Shown here one piece after another: positions 14,426 through 24,564 of a stretch of 64,000 nt of DNA. The translations under genes were made by a program, and so were the position numbers. The notes under the pieces were generated by a model. That model did not search any database. It saw nothing but the letters and a program-made list of their open reading frames with translations, and had not been told where the DNA came from. Location: contig JAIVLN010000001.1 in assembly GCA_020524245.1 (NCBI GenBank), positions 682,001 to 746,000 on the forward strand, in the 5' to 3' direction. This stretch comes from Rossellomorea aquimaris (GTDB lineage: Bacteria > Bacillota > Bacilli > Bacillales > Fictibacillaceae). Positions within the stretch are counted from its first letter, which is position 1, and every line of letters starts with the position of its first letter.

Positions 14426-17368
14426 TCATAAGAGAGGTGTCACTGTATTCTCTTTCAGGAGCTTATCGATACTGCCAACATCCATCGGTCTGTAAAAATG
14501 GAAGCCTTGTACTTCGTTGCAGTTCTGTTCTTTCAAGAATGCAAACTGCTCTTCCGTTTCAACGCCTTCTGCTACGACGCGCATCTTCATGCTATGCCCC
14601 AGCGTAATAACCGCTCTTGCAATTACAGCCTCGTCTGGACTTTTCTCGATTCCCTTGATGAAGGACTGATCGATCTTCAGAGCATGGACATGGAACTTTT
14701 TCAAATAGCTTAAGGAGGAATATCCGGTTCCGAAATCGTCGATCGCGATTCTCACTCCCATACGTTCCAGATCCTCAAGGCTCTGGACGATACTCTCTTC
14801 ATACTTCATCAACGTACTTTCAGTAATTTCAATTTCCAACCATTTGCCATCCATGCCAACCTCTTTCAATACTTTCCTGATCGAAGAGGCAAGATTCCGT
14901 TGCAGGAATTGGCGCGCGGAAAAATTGACCGCCATTCGGATCGGTGATATCCCCTGGTCCTGCCAACGTTTATTTTGTTTACACGCTTCCTTCAGAACCC
15001 AGTTATCGATCTGGACAATCAATCCGGTTTCTTCTGCTAGTGGTATGAATTCCCCTGGAGAGATGAGTCCCCATTGAGGGTGCTTCCATCTGACGAGTGC
15101 TTCGACACCGATGATTTCATTGGTCGCCACATCTATACGAGGTTGATAATGTAGCAGAAGTTCTTCGTTCTCGATCGCTTTATGTAAATCATTTTCCAAA
15201 ACGAGTCGCTCGTAATTGTTGATGTTCATTGATGGCCGGTAGAATTCATACGAGTTTCGGCCTTTTTCTTTCGCACGGTACATTGCCATATCGGAATGCG
15301 CCAGCAATGATTCAACATCCTCCCCATCGTCTGGATATAACGCTACTCCAATACTGAATGAAATATGGAATTCATGTTCTTCGATGACGATCGGTTGTGT
15401 GAAGGACTGAGATACAAGCTTGGTAATGTTGTTTAAATCCGAAATATGAATAACGTGTGGGATCAGGATGGTGAACTCGTCTCCGCTCATACGGTACACT
15501 TGACCTTTCTCAGCAATCAAGCTTTTGAGCCTTGTGGCGACGACAGAAAGGACGCGGTCGCCGAATGCGTGACCGAGCGAGTCATTGATGACCTTGAAAC
15601 GATCCATATCCAGGAACAAAACACCTGCAATCAAATTTTTGTTTTTACTTCGATGAATGAGTTTATCCAGATCTTCCTGAAACTTCCTCCGGTTTGGAAG
15701 GTCCGTCAACGAATCATGATACGCCATATGTTTGATCGTTTCTTCCGTCTTCTTCCGTTTTGTGATGTCGCGTGCCACAACGACGACCTGTTTCACTTGA
15801 TCGTTCTCATCTAATACAGGCATCGCACGTGCCTCTATGACAACATACTCTCCTTCGGCATTTCGATATCGGCATTCTACGTCTTGCCGCTCACTCGTTT
15901 GAAAAAGCCGTCCGAAGCTAACAAGTACAGCCTCTTGATCCTCAACATGGACATGGTCGATGAATTTGTTCTGTAACATCGGAGCTCTTCCGAAAATTTT
16001 CTTATAAGCTGGTGAAACGTAATTGATGTGGCCTTTCCGGTCAAACAGGACGATCAAGTCGGACATATTCTCCATCATGATGTTCAGCCGTGTTTCACTT
16101 TCTTTCAACGCCTGCTTCGTCTGCTTTTGTTCAATTGCAATGACCGTAATATCGGTGTACATCTTAATCAACCGCTCATCATGCTTGCTCGGAAGTCGGT
16201 TTTTCAAGCTGTATATCGTTACGATTCCGAGGAGCTCATTGTTGCTCGATAGAATCGGCATCACCCAATACGACCGAATCGAATGCTCATAGAAAAAGTG
16301 ATGGAGATGCAGACTCAACGGATCATCCTCAATATCAGGAACGATAACTGGCCTTTTTAACGAGGCTGCCCGGCCACATCCGCTCACATCCTCCCCGACT
16401 GTCATTTCAGCAAGTTGTAACGAATGCTTTTCGCAAATGGAAGGCGCAGCGGCCAGTTGAAGCACTTCTTTTTCCGCCGAATATAGATGGATCGTACAGA
16501 ACGTATCATCAATATGGCTTTCTAACGTTTTGGCCGTCACTTCCATCACTTCTTCAAGCAGGATGTCAGTCGCAATCAGTTCGAAGATCCGCTTCTGACC
16601 CTTTAACTGTGCTTCCGCCTCCTTTTGTTCCTGTACCTCATAACTGACACATACAATTTCCATTTCCCCATGTCTTGGCGATACGACGTTCATGCGCTGG
16701 GACACCCAGAACGATTGGTTGTTTTTATGTAAAAGTCGAACTTCAATACTCTGATCCACTTCCGGTTGTATGTGTTGAATAAAATGGTTGAAGCGTTCCT
16801 TGTCCCGAGGGTCTATGAAATTGGAAAACGGTTGTCCGATGAGGTCTTGGTTCGTGAATCCCAACCTCGAAGAGCCTGTTTCATTAAAGGAAAGCAGCGT
16901 CCCTTCCTGGTTCAAGGTGAAATACATCGCAGGTGTATTCTCATACAAGTACCTGTACCGCTCTTTACTGGATTGTAGCTCGTTTTCAATCATCTTTTTA
17001 TTCGTTATATTTCGAACCGCAGCAAGAACGTGCGTACATTTCCCTTGATCGTTCAGTATTGGCGTCAAAATCGTCTCTCCGACCATTGAAGATCCGTTCA
17101 CTTCTGTTTCAATCTCGTAATGATAAGGTTCTTTCGTTTGATAGGCGATTTCATAGAATCGCTGCAGCTCCTCGAATACATTCTCTTTCAAGACGTCTTC
17201 CATCTTCTTACCGAAAGAGGATTCGTCCACTCCGGAATACTGGAGTGCAGAATCATTGGCAGTCACATACCGGAAAGATGGTCCCTCGTCCACTGCCATC
17301 AGAAACACCATATCTTTAAACCCATTGAAAATTGCGCGCAAATGCTCCTCTTGAATTCGATTAAACAT
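14426..17368 (-). CDS. PAS-PAS-GAF-PAS-GGDEF-EAL cyclic-di-GMP signalling protein
   Basis: 980 aa, no membrane segment. Rough layout: PAS 5-125, PAS 130-255, GAF 265-415, PAS 425-545, GGDEF 550-715, EAL 725-970. The cyclase motif reads SGDEF (628-632) instead of GGDEF, and no RxxD inhibitory site is visible before it. The EAL side looks complete: EALVRW, NFSARQ, EITES, IDDFGTGYSS, KIDQSFI and AEGVET. It is therefore at least a c-di-GMP phosphodiesterase and perhaps bifunctional, tuned by small ligands or redox through PAS and GAF. B. subtilis YkoW has a related layout. It stands alone by spacing. Confidence 0.92.
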   Translation of the reverse strand: MFNRIQEEHLRAIFNGFKDMVFLMAVDEGPSFRYVTANDSALQYSGVDESSFGKKMEDVLKENVFEELQRFYEIAYQTKEPYHYEIETEVNGSSMVGETILTPILNDQGKCTHVLAAVRNITNKKMIENELQSSKERYRYLYENTPAMYFTLNQEGTLLSFNETGSSRLGFTNQDLIGQPFSNFIDPRDKERFNHFIQHIQPEVDQSIEVRLLHKNNQSFWVSQRMNVVSPRHGEMEIVCVSYEVQEQKEAEAQLKGQKRIFELIATDILLEEVMEVTAKTLESHIDDTFCTIHLYSAEKEVLQLAAAPSICEKHSLQLAEMTVGEDVSGCGRAASLKRPVIVPDIEDDPLSLHLHHFFYEHSIRSYWVMPILSSNNELLGIVTIYSLKNRLPSKHDERLIKMYTDITVIAIEQKQTKQALKESETRLNIMMENMSDLIVLFDRKGHINYVSPAYKKIFGRAPMLQNKFIDHVHVEDQEAVLVSFGRLFQTSERQDVECRYRNAEGEYVVIEARAMPVLDENDQVKQVVVVARDITKRKKTEETIKHMAYHDSLTDLPNRRKFQEDLDKLIHRSKNKNLIAGVLFLDMDRFKVINDSLGHAFGDRVLSVVATRLKSLIAEKGQVYRMSGDEFTILIPHVIHISDLNNITKLVSQSFTQPIVIEEHEFHISFSIGVALYPDDGEDVESLLAHSDMAMYRAKEKGRNSYEFYRPSMNINNYERLVLENDLHKAIENEELLLHYQPRIDVATNEIIGVEALVRWKHPQWGLISPGEFIPLAEETGLIVQIDNWVLKEACKQNKRWQDQGISPIRMAVNFSARQFLQRNLASSIRKVLKEVGMDGKWLEIEITESTLMKYEESIVQSLEDLERMGVRIAIDDFGTGYSSLSYLKKFHVHALKIDQSFIKGIEKSPDEAVIARAVITLGHSMKMRVVAEGVETEEQFAFLKEQNCNEVQGFHFYRPMDVGSIDKLLKENTVTPLL

Positions 17369-17499
17369 GCCCCAGGTCCCCTATTTTCTACTCAATATCT
17401 ACTGTTATATTCTATATCGGTTGTTGTAGAACATTTTACATATTTATCCTAGTTTTGTAAAAAATAATATGGATAAAATCGCGAAGGAGAAGATAGAAG

Positions 17500-18090
17500 A
17501 TGAACAAATGGCTGCTCAGTACTGTTGCCGCATTCCTGATCATTTCCGGGCTTGCTGCCTGCGCCTATCAAGATCAACAACAAGCAGAGGAAAATGAATC
17601 TGTGCCTGTCATCGTTTCGAACCAGGCCAATCAAAATACCCATAGCTACAAAGATGTCGAGTTCTTCAATCCAGATAAAGAGAAAATCGGGCATGCTCGA
17701 TTAGCCCAAACCCCGAAAGGCGTCATGATTCAGTTAAAGGTTTCAAATATTCCTCCTGGCGTGCACGGCTACCATATCCATGAAACCGGAAAATGTGAAG
17801 CACCAGATTTCAAGACTGCAGGCGAGCATTTCAATCCAGTCACTAAAGAACACGGTTTTGAGAATCCAAAAGGCTATCATGCAGGTGATCTGCCGAATTT
17901 GAAGGTTGATGAAGATGGCATGGTGTCCATGACGACGGTTACGAAACATGTCACGCTGGAAAAAGGGAAGCCTAATTCATTGCTGGATAAAGACGGCAGT
18001 GCCCTTGTCATCCATGAAAAAGCTGATGACTATAAGACGAACCCAGCAGGAGACGCTGGAGCAAGGATTGCATGTGGAGTAATTAAGTAA
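17500..18090 (+). CDS. sodC: Cu/Zn superoxide dismutase-like lipoprotein (SodC/YojM family)
   Basis: 196 aa. A lipoprotein signal ends LAACA (Cys21), so the enzyme is tethered outside the membrane. The SOD_Cu domain keeps the metal ligands: HIHETGKC, GEHFNP, then KGYHAGDLPNL for zinc, and LVIHEKADDY for copper. The active-site Arg is in AGARIACGVI, and Cys residues for the structural disulphide are present. AAGGAG precedes the ATG. B. subtilis YojM lacks full copper binding, whereas all ligands can be matched here, so activity is likely. Confidence 0.9.
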   Translation: MNKWLLSTVAAFLIISGLAACAYQDQQQAEENESVPVIVSNQANQNTHSYKDVEFFNPDKEKIGHARLAQTPKGVMIQLKVSNIPPGVHGYHIHETGKCEAPDFKTAGEHFNPVTKEHGFENPKGYHAGDLPNLKVDEDGMVSMTTVTKHVTLEKGKPNSLLDKDGSALVIHEKADDYKTNPAGDAGARIACGVIK

Positions 18091-18171
18091 GGGGTGAAGA
18101 CTTAGCAGCTATTTGGTGTCGTTCGTACCGTCAAACTTAAGTACCCGGATGTTCACTGTTCGAACCTATAT

Positions 18172-18214
18172 GAAAAAAAGTGGCTGATCCAGACCTTCTG
18201 GACCAGCCACTTTC
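18172..18214 (-). terminator. Terminator after the alpha/beta SASP gene
   Basis: On the minus strand AAGTGGCTGGTCCAG pairs with CTGGATCAGCCACTT with one mismatch, followed by TTTTTTTC. Confidence 0.9.
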
Positions 18215-18216
18215 CT

Positions 18217-18411
18217 TTATTGCTGTTGGTTGTTACTCAATTGCTGTTCAGCTTGGGCAACGAGTTTCTTGGTCATTTGACCTCCAACAGATCCATTCGC
18301 GCGTGAGGACGTATTGCCACCTAGTTGAACCCCCATTTCAGTGGCGGTTTCTTCCTTCATCTGTTCCAATGAATTCTTTGCACCAGGTACTAAGAGTTTG
18401 TTTCTTGGCAA
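18217..18411 (-). CDS. ssp: Small acid-soluble spore protein, alpha/beta type
   Basis: 64 aa from a TTG at 18411 with GGAG eight bases upstream (begins [19 protein letters not shown]). It keeps the family core: NKLLVPGA, the germination-protease region ETATEMGV, and [22 protein letters not shown]. These proteins coat spore DNA and change it to an A-like form, protecting it from UV and heat. They are made under SigG in the forespore. Its presence shows that the organism forms spores. Confidence 0.95.
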   Translation of the reverse strand: MPRNKLLVPGAKNSLEQMKEETATEMGVQLGGNTSSRANGSVGGQMTKKLVAQAEQQLSNNQQQ

Positions 18412-18517
18412 GTCAATCACTCCACACGTTTATTTGAGCAACGCAATCGTTACTCGTTTTTAATGTAACCTGATCGGCTTGAATGATACGGTGAAAGCAT
18501 CTAAGTGCTGGTCATTC

Positions 18518-19624
18518 TCAATACTCCAGCGTCTCTTCCGAATAAGCCTTCAATGCTTCCATATCGATCTCGTACCCGATACCTGGTTGATCCGGAAGAA
18601 CGATTTTACCACCCTGCACCCCGATTTCAGGCGTTATGATATCTTTCTCCCAGTACTTTGAAGAGGCTGCAATGTCTCCAGGGTATGCGAATCCATCCAA
18701 TGTCGCTAACGCCATATTATGCGCTTTACCCACACCGGACTCGATCATCCCACCTGCCCAAACCTCGATTCCGTTTCTTTTACATAGATCATGGATCCGA
18801 ATGGCTTCTGCCAGACCCCCTACACGACTTAACTTTACCGCTAAAATCTGTGCGCTCTTCAACGCGATGGCTGTTTGAGCGGCCTCAAACGAAGTGATGC
18901 TCTCATCGAGACAGATAGGTGTGTCCAGGACTTTTTGCAATTCTGCATGCTCCACAAAATCTCTTGAACCTAAAGGCTGCTCAATCATCAGAAGGTTGTA
19001 GCGATCCATTTGCTTCAAGAGATCCGAGTCCGCCAACGTATAGCTCGAGTTGGCATCGACAATCAAAGGCACATCAGGAAGGTGAGAACGAACGGTTTCT
19101 AAAACCTCCAAATCCTCTCCGGGCTTCACTTTCAGCTTGATCCGACGATAGCCGATGTCCACTGCTTCTTGAATCCTTTGCAGAAGTGCTTCCTCATCAG
19201 ACTGCATTCCGATTGCTGTACCGACCTCAATATCGCCCGACTTTCCTCCAAGCACTTGGAACAACGGCCGCTCCAAGCTTTTCGCATATCCGTCCCACAC
19301 AGCCGTTTCGATTGCCGACTTTGCCATATGATGACCACGATAACGTTTAAACAAAGCATGGATTGCTTTTGGATGTTCGAACTCCCCCAGCTCATATAAT
19401 GCTGGGATGAGGTACTTGGAAAGGACATGCAAACAAGTGTCGATCGTTTCCTCCGTATACCATGGCGTATCGAACGCTGAGCATTCCCCCCAGCCGATCT
19501 TCCCATCCTGGAAGGTCACTTCTGTAATCAGCAATATCCGTTCATCGACCGTGTTCAACGCTGTAATGAAAGGCTGTTTTAAAGGCAGCCTGATTTTATG
19601 AACTGTGACACGTTCAACCTTCAT
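18518..19624 (-). CDS. menC: o-Succinylbenzoate synthase MenC
   Basis: Enolase superfamily enzyme, 368 aa from ATG 19624. It dehydrates SHCHC to o-succinylbenzoate in menaquinone synthesis. The active-site series is visible: RIKLKVKPG (KxK lysines), LIVDANSSY (Asp), MIEQPL (Glu), CLDESI (Asp), AVKLSRVGG (Lys). Members of this Bacillus group can also act as N-succinylamino acid racemases. It is the last gene of the men operon and overlaps menE by 11 bases, with AAGGACG as its ribosome site inside menE. Confidence 0.93.
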   Translation of the reverse strand: MKVERVTVHKIRLPLKQPFITALNTVDERILLITEVTFQDGKIGWGECSAFDTPWYTEETIDTCLHVLSKYLIPALYELGEFEHPKAIHALFKRYRGHHMAKSAIETAVWDGYAKSLERPLFQVLGGKSGDIEVGTAIGMQSDEEALLQRIQEAVDIGYRRIKLKVKPGEDLEVLETVRSHLPDVPLIVDANSSYTLADSDLLKQMDRYNLLMIEQPLGSRDFVEHAELQKVLDTPICLDESITSFEAAQTAIALKSAQILAVKLSRVGGLAEAIRIHDLCKRNGIEVWAGGMIESGVGKAHNMALATLDGFAYPGDIAASSKYWEKDIITPEIGVQGGKIVLPDQPGIGYEIDMEALKAYSEETLEY

Positions 19625-21095
19625 AATCATCGTCCTTTTTCAAAAATGGATGTAGATCCTTCCTCAAGATCTTGTTGGAAGCGTTCCTCGGAATTTCATC
19701 AATGAACTGGATGATGTTCGGGACCTTGTATTTCGCAAGACGGGCAGCGCAGTAGTCGATGAGGGATTGTTTGCTGACTTCTCCTTGCTTTCGAACAACG
19801 ACAAATGCAGCAGGTACTCTCCCCCACTTTTCATCTGGTGCGCCGATTACACCAACTTCTGCCACCGCTTCGTGCCCAGATAAACAAGCTTCGATTTCTG
19901 CTGGATACACATTTTCTCCACCTGAAACAAACATGTCTTTACGCCGGTCCAACACATAAAGGAAGCCTTCTTCATCCAAATAGCCGATGTCCCCTGTCGC
20001 GAGCCAACCATCTTTGATCTTTTCCGCGTTAACAGATTCTTTTTTATAATAGCCTCTCGTGACGTTTGGTCCTTTCACGTGGATTTCTCCAACTTCACGA
20101 TCGCCATCATTTGTCGGAACGATTTTCACTTGAGAAGGGAAGAGTGGTTTACCCGCTGAACCGAGCTTACGGAAGCTGTCTTCAGGTGCAAGCGTGACAA
20201 TTTGCGATGCAGATTCACTCAATCCATACGTCTGAAAAACGGGGATCCTTTCTGCTTCGCATCTTTTTAAAAGAGGAAGGGGAGCAGGACCGCCGCCTAA
20301 GAGCATACATCGAAATGCATCAGGAAATGGCTTGAACATTTCTGAATCTAAGACATTCGAGAGCATCACGCTGACAACAGACGCAATGGTCACCCTGTTC
20401 TCATGGACGGACCGGATGAATTCTTTTGGCTCAAAACCGGTGTGCAATACCATCGTGATTCCATAGATGACACTCCGCATCACGATCGACAATCCACTCA
20501 CATGAAAAAGAGGGACCATGCATAACCAGCGGTCATTGTCATGAATGCCTAGATTCAGTGCCGAACCGGTAGCACTCCACCAATGGTTGCCATACGTCAG
20601 CATGACCCCTTTCGGATGGCCCGTCGTACCGGAAGTGAAGATAATGGAATGGAGTTGATCCAGATCGATGGACTCGATCAGCTCCGAATTATTTTCTTCC
20701 GATTGTAAAATTTCGTCTAACGGGAGGATATTCTCAAACTGAAGCTCTTCCGATACTGATTGATGTCGCCGGTCGACAATTACCACATCTACATCAGCAT
20801 CCTGCAGCTGATAGTCCAATTCTGCTGGAGAAAGCCGTTTGTTGAGCGGCACCATCACTACGTTTAAATAATGGAGAGCATGGACCAGCATAACTGTCTT
20901 TGGATGATTGTCCATCAGAAAAGCGATATGTTGTCCTTCTCGTACACCATTGGTGCCTAACTTCCGTGCAAGACTTCTCACGTCAGCATCCAGTTCTTCA
21001 TATGTCCATTCTTGATTTTCAAAAATGAGCGCAACTCGATTCGGGGTCAAGTACGCCCTCTGCTGGAGCCAATTCTTCATAACTTGTCCTGCCAT
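19614..21095 (-). CDS. menE: o-Succinylbenzoate-CoA ligase MenE
   Basis: 493 aa adenylate-forming enzyme, started at the ATG at 21095 with GGAG eight bases upstream. Motifs: FTSGTTGHPKG, YGLSESAS, GDIGYLDEEGFLYVLDRRKD, GGENVYPAEIE, and a C-terminal SNKILRKDL containing the catalytic Lys. It makes OSB-CoA for MenB. A clear terminator hairpin lies between menB and this gene, so menE-menC expression may depend on read-through. Confidence 0.95.
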   Translation of the reverse strand: MAGQVMKNWLQQRAYLTPNRVALIFENQEWTYEELDADVRSLARKLGTNGVREGQHIAFLMDNHPKTVMLVHALHYLNVVMVPLNKRLSPAELDYQLQDADVDVVIVDRRHQSVSEELQFENILPLDEILQSEENNSELIESIDLDQLHSIIFTSGTTGHPKGVMLTYGNHWWSATGSALNLGIHDNDRWLCMVPLFHVSGLSIVMRSVIYGITMVLHTGFEPKEFIRSVHENRVTIASVVSVMLSNVLDSEMFKPFPDAFRCMLLGGGPAPLPLLKRCEAERIPVFQTYGLSESASQIVTLAPEDSFRKLGSAGKPLFPSQVKIVPTNDGDREVGEIHVKGPNVTRGYYKKESVNAEKIKDGWLATGDIGYLDEEGFLYVLDRRKDMFVSGGENVYPAEIEACLSGHEAVAEVGVIGAPDEKWGRVPAAFVVVRKQGEVSKQSLIDYCAARLAKYKVPNIIQFIDEIPRNASNKILRKDLHPFLKKDDDYEG

Positions 21096-21123
21096 ATGTA
21101 CCACTCCACGATTCTAGTTAAAA

Positions 21124-21161
21124 AAGGAGATTCATAAGTAGTGGCTACTTACAAATCTCCG
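21124..21161 (-). terminator. Terminator inside the men operon, between menB and menE
   Basis: On the minus strand GGAGATT..TAAGTAG pairs with CTACTTA..AATCTCC around a three-base loop, with a two-base internal mismatch, followed by TTTTTT. It is a textbook intrinsic terminator 15 bases after menB. Confidence 0.85.
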
Positions 21162-21175
21162 CAGAATTATTCGGC

Positions 21176-21997
21176 TTAAGGGAAACGAGGGAATTGCTTA
21201 AAGTCCGGCTTACGTTTCTCTTTGAACGCGTCGCGGCCTTCCTTCGCTTCGTCTGTAGTGTAATAAAGCAATGTAGCGTCTCCGCCCATTTGCTGCAATC
21301 CAGCAAGTCCATCTGTATCTGCGTTGAAGGAAGCTTTCAAGAAACGAATTGCAGTCGGTGATTTCTCAAGCATTTCAGAACACCATTGCACCGTTTCTTC
21401 TTCGAGCTTTTCAAGTGGAACGACTGTATTGACAAGTCCCATTTCTTTCGCTTCTTCAGCATTGTATTGACGGCAAAGGTACCAGATTTCACGCGCTTTC
21501 TTATGTCCGACGATACGTGCAAGATAGCCTGCACCGTAACCAGCGTCAAAGCTTCCGACTTTCGGTCCAGTTTGACCGAAGATTGCGTTGTCTGCTGCAA
21601 TCGTCAAGTCACATACGACGTGAAGGACGTGACCGCCGCCGATTGCATAACCGGAAACCATCGCAACGACCGGTTTCGGTATGACACGGATCAAGCGTTG
21701 AAGATCCAATACGTTCAATCGTGGAATTTGATCGTCTCCTACATATCCACCATGTCCGCGTACCTTCTGGTCTCCACCAGCACAGAATGCATCGTCTCCA
21801 GCACCTGCCAACACGATGACCCCGATGTTGGAATCGTCACGTGCGTAAGCGAATGCGTCGATCAGTTCGTGGACCGTCTTAGGACGGAACGAATTACGAA
21901 CCTCAGGTCGGTTGATCGTGATTTTCGCGATTCCGTTATATGTTTCGTACAAAATATCATCATACTTTCTTTCAGCAATCCATTCAAATGATGCCAT
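21176..21997 (-). CDS. menB: 1,4-Dihydroxy-2-naphthoyl-CoA synthase MenB
   Basis: 273 aa crotonase-fold enzyme that cyclises OSB-CoA to DHNA-CoA. It is nearly identical in pattern to Bacillus Men[36 protein letters not shown]-like region (here AGGDQKVRG), [26 protein letters not shown], and the end [12 protein letters not shown]. The ATG at 21997 has AAAGGATG eight bases upstream; longer upstream extensions are not family-like. It starts one base after the menH stop. Confidence 0.97.
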   Translation of the reverse strand: MASFEWIAERKYDDILYETYNGIAKITINRPEVRNSFRPKTVHELIDAFAYARDDSNIGVIVLAGAGDDAFCAGGDQKVRGHGGYVGDDQIPRLNVLDLQRLIRVIPKPVVAMVSGYAIGGGHVLHVVCDLTIAADNAIFGQTGPKVGSFDAGYGAGYLARIVGHKKAREIWYLCRQYNAEEAKEMGLVNTVVPLEKLEEETVQWCSEMLEKSPTAIRFLKASFNADTDGLAGLQQMGGDATLLYYTTDEAKEGRDAFKEKRKPDFKQFPRFP

Positions 21998-21998
21998 T

Positions 21999-22820
21999 TC
22001 AATCATCCTTTCTATTATGTAATATGTTTTGAACCGTTTGTGAGAATTCCTCCGGCTGCTCGAGGTGTACGGTATGACCCGCATCTTCTATGACCACAAG
22101 CTCGCCATCCGGAAGTAAACGGAACATTTCTTCTGCTATTTTAACAAACTTCGCATCGAGTTGTCCGACAATTAACGTAGTCGTCACTTCAAACTGGTTC
22201 AAGTTCTCCCACCAGGAAGGCTGTACGCCTGTCCCAATCCCTCTCAGACTGTTCGCTAAACCTAACTCCGAATTGTTGAGACGACTCACATGTAAACGAG
22301 CTCGCTGTTCAGAAGACAGGTACGTCAAATGTGTCTGGAACAACGGAATCGCCTCCCAGTAATCGACAAAAGCTTGGATGCCTTCTTCAAGAATCCGATC
22401 CGCCAGACGATTGTCTCGTTGTTGACGGTCAAGACGTTCTTCTTCTGTCGCCAAACCCGGAGAACTGCTTTCCAGAATCAATTCCTTAACCCGCGAAGGA
22501 TAAGTCATCGCAAAAGATAATGCAACTCTTCCACCTAGAGAATACCCCAAAACGAACGCGCTTTCAATCTTGAGCTCATTGAGAATTTGATCCAGTGCAT
22601 AAACGGTCGCTTCCATCGAGTAATTTTCCAAGTCATCAGGACACTGCGTCTGCCCATGCCCCGGTAAGTCGACGATGAGCAATTGATGGTTATTTTTCCA
22701 ATCCTCTAGGAAAGGTGTCCAATCTTCTCCAGACCCTGTAAAACCGTGGAGAAGGAGCAACGGTTCACCTTCTCCTACCACTTTGACGTGATATTGGACG
22801 TCATTCACTTCAATCAGCAT
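21999..22820 (-). CDS. menH: SHCHC synthase MenH (alpha/beta hydrolase)
   Basis: 273 aa. Elements of the alpha/beta hydrolase fold: [12 protein letters not shown] near residue 25, the nucleophile elbow [11 protein letters not shown], the acid region VGQLDAKFV, and [12 protein letters not shown] with the catalytic His. It eliminates pyruvate from SEPHCHC in menaquinone synthesis. The start at 22820 ([10 protein letters not shown]) overlaps the menD end by 11 bases. Counterpart of B. subtilis ytxM/menH. Confidence 0.93.
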   Translation of the reverse strand: MLIEVNDVQYHVKVVGEGEPLLLLHGFTGSGEDWTPFLEDWKNNHQLLIVDLPGHGQTQCPDDLENYSMEATVYALDQILNELKIESAFVLGYSLGGRVALSFAMTYPSRVKELILESSSPGLATEEERLDRQQRDNRLADRILEEGIQAFVDYWEAIPLFQTHLTYLSSEQRARLHVSRLNNSELGLANSLRGIGTGVQPSWWENLNQFEVTTTLIVGQLDAKFVKIAEEMFRLLPDGELVVIEDAGHTVHLEQPEEFSQTVQNILHNRKDD

Positions 22821-24564
22821 CGGTCGTTCCCAACCTTTTTTCCAACGCATTGTTTACTCTGCTCCAGTATTCGCGGTGTAACTGGACGTTTTCGTCTCGG
22901 TTTGTTTGAACTTCGAGCACGTGCAATCCTTTTCCATTCACACTCTTTGTAAAAGCATCATCAAAATCGTACCAGGATTTCATCAAATGATACGTTCCTC
23001 CATAAAGTTCAGTTGACTGTTCAAATGAAATTCCAATCGGTGTACCGAATAGTTCTTCGAAATGATCTGGATGCTTGTACTGTGGTAAAAAGGAGAAAAT
23101 ACCTCCACCGCTGTTGTTGACAAGGACAATCGTCAAGTCGAGCTCATGCATTTTGGATGCCAACAATCCATTCATATCATGGTAAAAAGAAAGATCCCCA
23201 ATGACGAGCACCGTCTTTTTGCCAGTTGCTGCAACACCAAAAGCTGATGAGATGACACCGTCGATACCATTCGCTCCTCTGTTCGCAACCAAATGAATGT
23301 CCTTTTCATTCTTACCGAAAAAGGAATCCAAATCACGGATTGGCATGCTATTCCCGACGAACAAAGCTGCGTTTTCCGGCATCAATTCCTCCAGACGCGA
23401 AAAAATCTTACCTTCAAAAAAGACGTCGGTTTCAACGAATGCTTGTTTTTCTTGTTGAGCGACCGCGTTGGCTTCAATCCAACTTTCCGTCCAATCAGAG
23501 GTTTGTTCTTCTCTCTCGACAGAGCGGGCAACAGATGAGGCGAATTGTTCCGAATCGGCATAAATCATCCGTCCACCTGAGTGGACAGGATCACGCCAAT
23601 CTTCACCTTCGTCTATGATCCAGACGTCTGTATTATGCTGTTGGACGTATTTAAGAAATGCCTTGGAGATCGGCATCGCTCCGAAACGGATGACTAGTTC
23701 AGGTTTCCATTCTTTCACGACGTCACTCTTCATAACGGCATCATAATGCTCGATGATGAGCCGTTTGGAGTGCTCTCCCGTTCTTAAAGGTGAAAGAGGA
23801 TCGGCTAAAATCGGAAAACCGAAAACTGCAGCCATTTCCGTAATCGCCTGAGCGGCGTGTCGATATTGACCTGGACCGCATACAATCAATCCTCTTTTCA
23901 CTCCAGTTAACCTGTTCGCCATATCCGTATATTCTGCTTCAGACAGATGGCGTGCACCTGATGTAAACGTGCGATAAGCTCCGTTCTCGCCTTTACCATA
24001 ATCGAAGGCGTTTGGAGCTTTGTAATCCGGAACAAGAGGTTCTCTGAACGGTAAATTCAGATGTACTGGTCCCTTTTTCCCATGTGTGGCAACTGCGCAA
24101 GCTCTTGCGGCGTTAGACCGCACATACCGGATCATACCTACTTCATTTTCAGGCAGCGCCATCTCATGGAACCACTTCACATAATTTCCGTACATGCCGA
24201 TCTGGTCGATCGCTTGTGGTGCACCGACATCCCGTAATTCGTGCGGACGATCGGCCGTCAAGACAAGCAAAGGGACATGTGAAATGGAAGCCTCGATGAT
24301 CGCTGGATAATAGTTCGCAGCAGCTGTTCCGGATGTACAAACAAGCGCCACTGGTCTCTCTTCCATTTTCGCCATACCAAGGGCAAAAAAAGCTGCCGAC
24401 CGTTCATCAACGCTCAGCCAAACTTTTATATCCGGATGCTGAGCGAACATCATCGCAAGCGGCGTCGATCTTGAGCCTGGGCTGATGACGACGTCCCGAA
24501 CATCCGATTCACTTAATTCATCTATGAAAGCTCCAACATAAGCTGTAAGTGGATCTAGTGTCAT
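22810..24564 (-). CDS. menD: SEPHCHC synthase MenD
   Basis: 584 aa thiamine diphosphate enzyme that joins isochorismate and 2-oxoglutarate. Motifs: ISPGSRSTPLAMM at the N-terminus, CTSGTAAANYYPA, GNSMPIRDLDSFF, NRGANGIDG, and the ThDP/Mg site GDLSFYHDMNGL. Length is normal. Its ATG overlaps the menF stop (ATGA), which indicates translational coupling. Confidence 0.97.
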   Translation of the reverse strand: MTLDPLTAYVGAFIDELSESDVRDVVISPGSRSTPLAMMFAQHPDIKVWLSVDERSAAFFALGMAKMEERPVALVCTSGTAAANYYPAIIEASISHVPLLVLTADRPHELRDVGAPQAIDQIGMYGNYVKWFHEMALPENEVGMIRYVRSNAARACAVATHGKKGPVHLNLPFREPLVPDYKAPNAFDYGKGENGAYRTFTSGARHLSEAEYTDMANRLTGVKRGLIVCGPGQYRHAAQAITEMAAVFGFPILADPLSPLRTGEHSKRLIIEHYDAVMKSDVVKEWKPELVIRFGAMPISKAFLKYVQQHNTDVWIIDEGEDWRDPVHSGGRMIYADSEQFASSVARSVEREEQTSDWTESWIEANAVAQQEKQAFVETDVFFEGKIFSRLEELMPENAALFVGNSMPIRDLDSFFGKNEKDIHLVANRGANGIDGVISSAFGVAATGKKTVLVIGDLSFYHDMNGLLASKMHELDLTIVLVNNSGGGIFSFLPQYKHPDHFEELFGTPIGISFEQSTELYGGTYHLMKSWYDFDDAFTKSVNGKGLHVLEVQTNRDENVQLHREYWSRVNNALEKRLGTTDAD

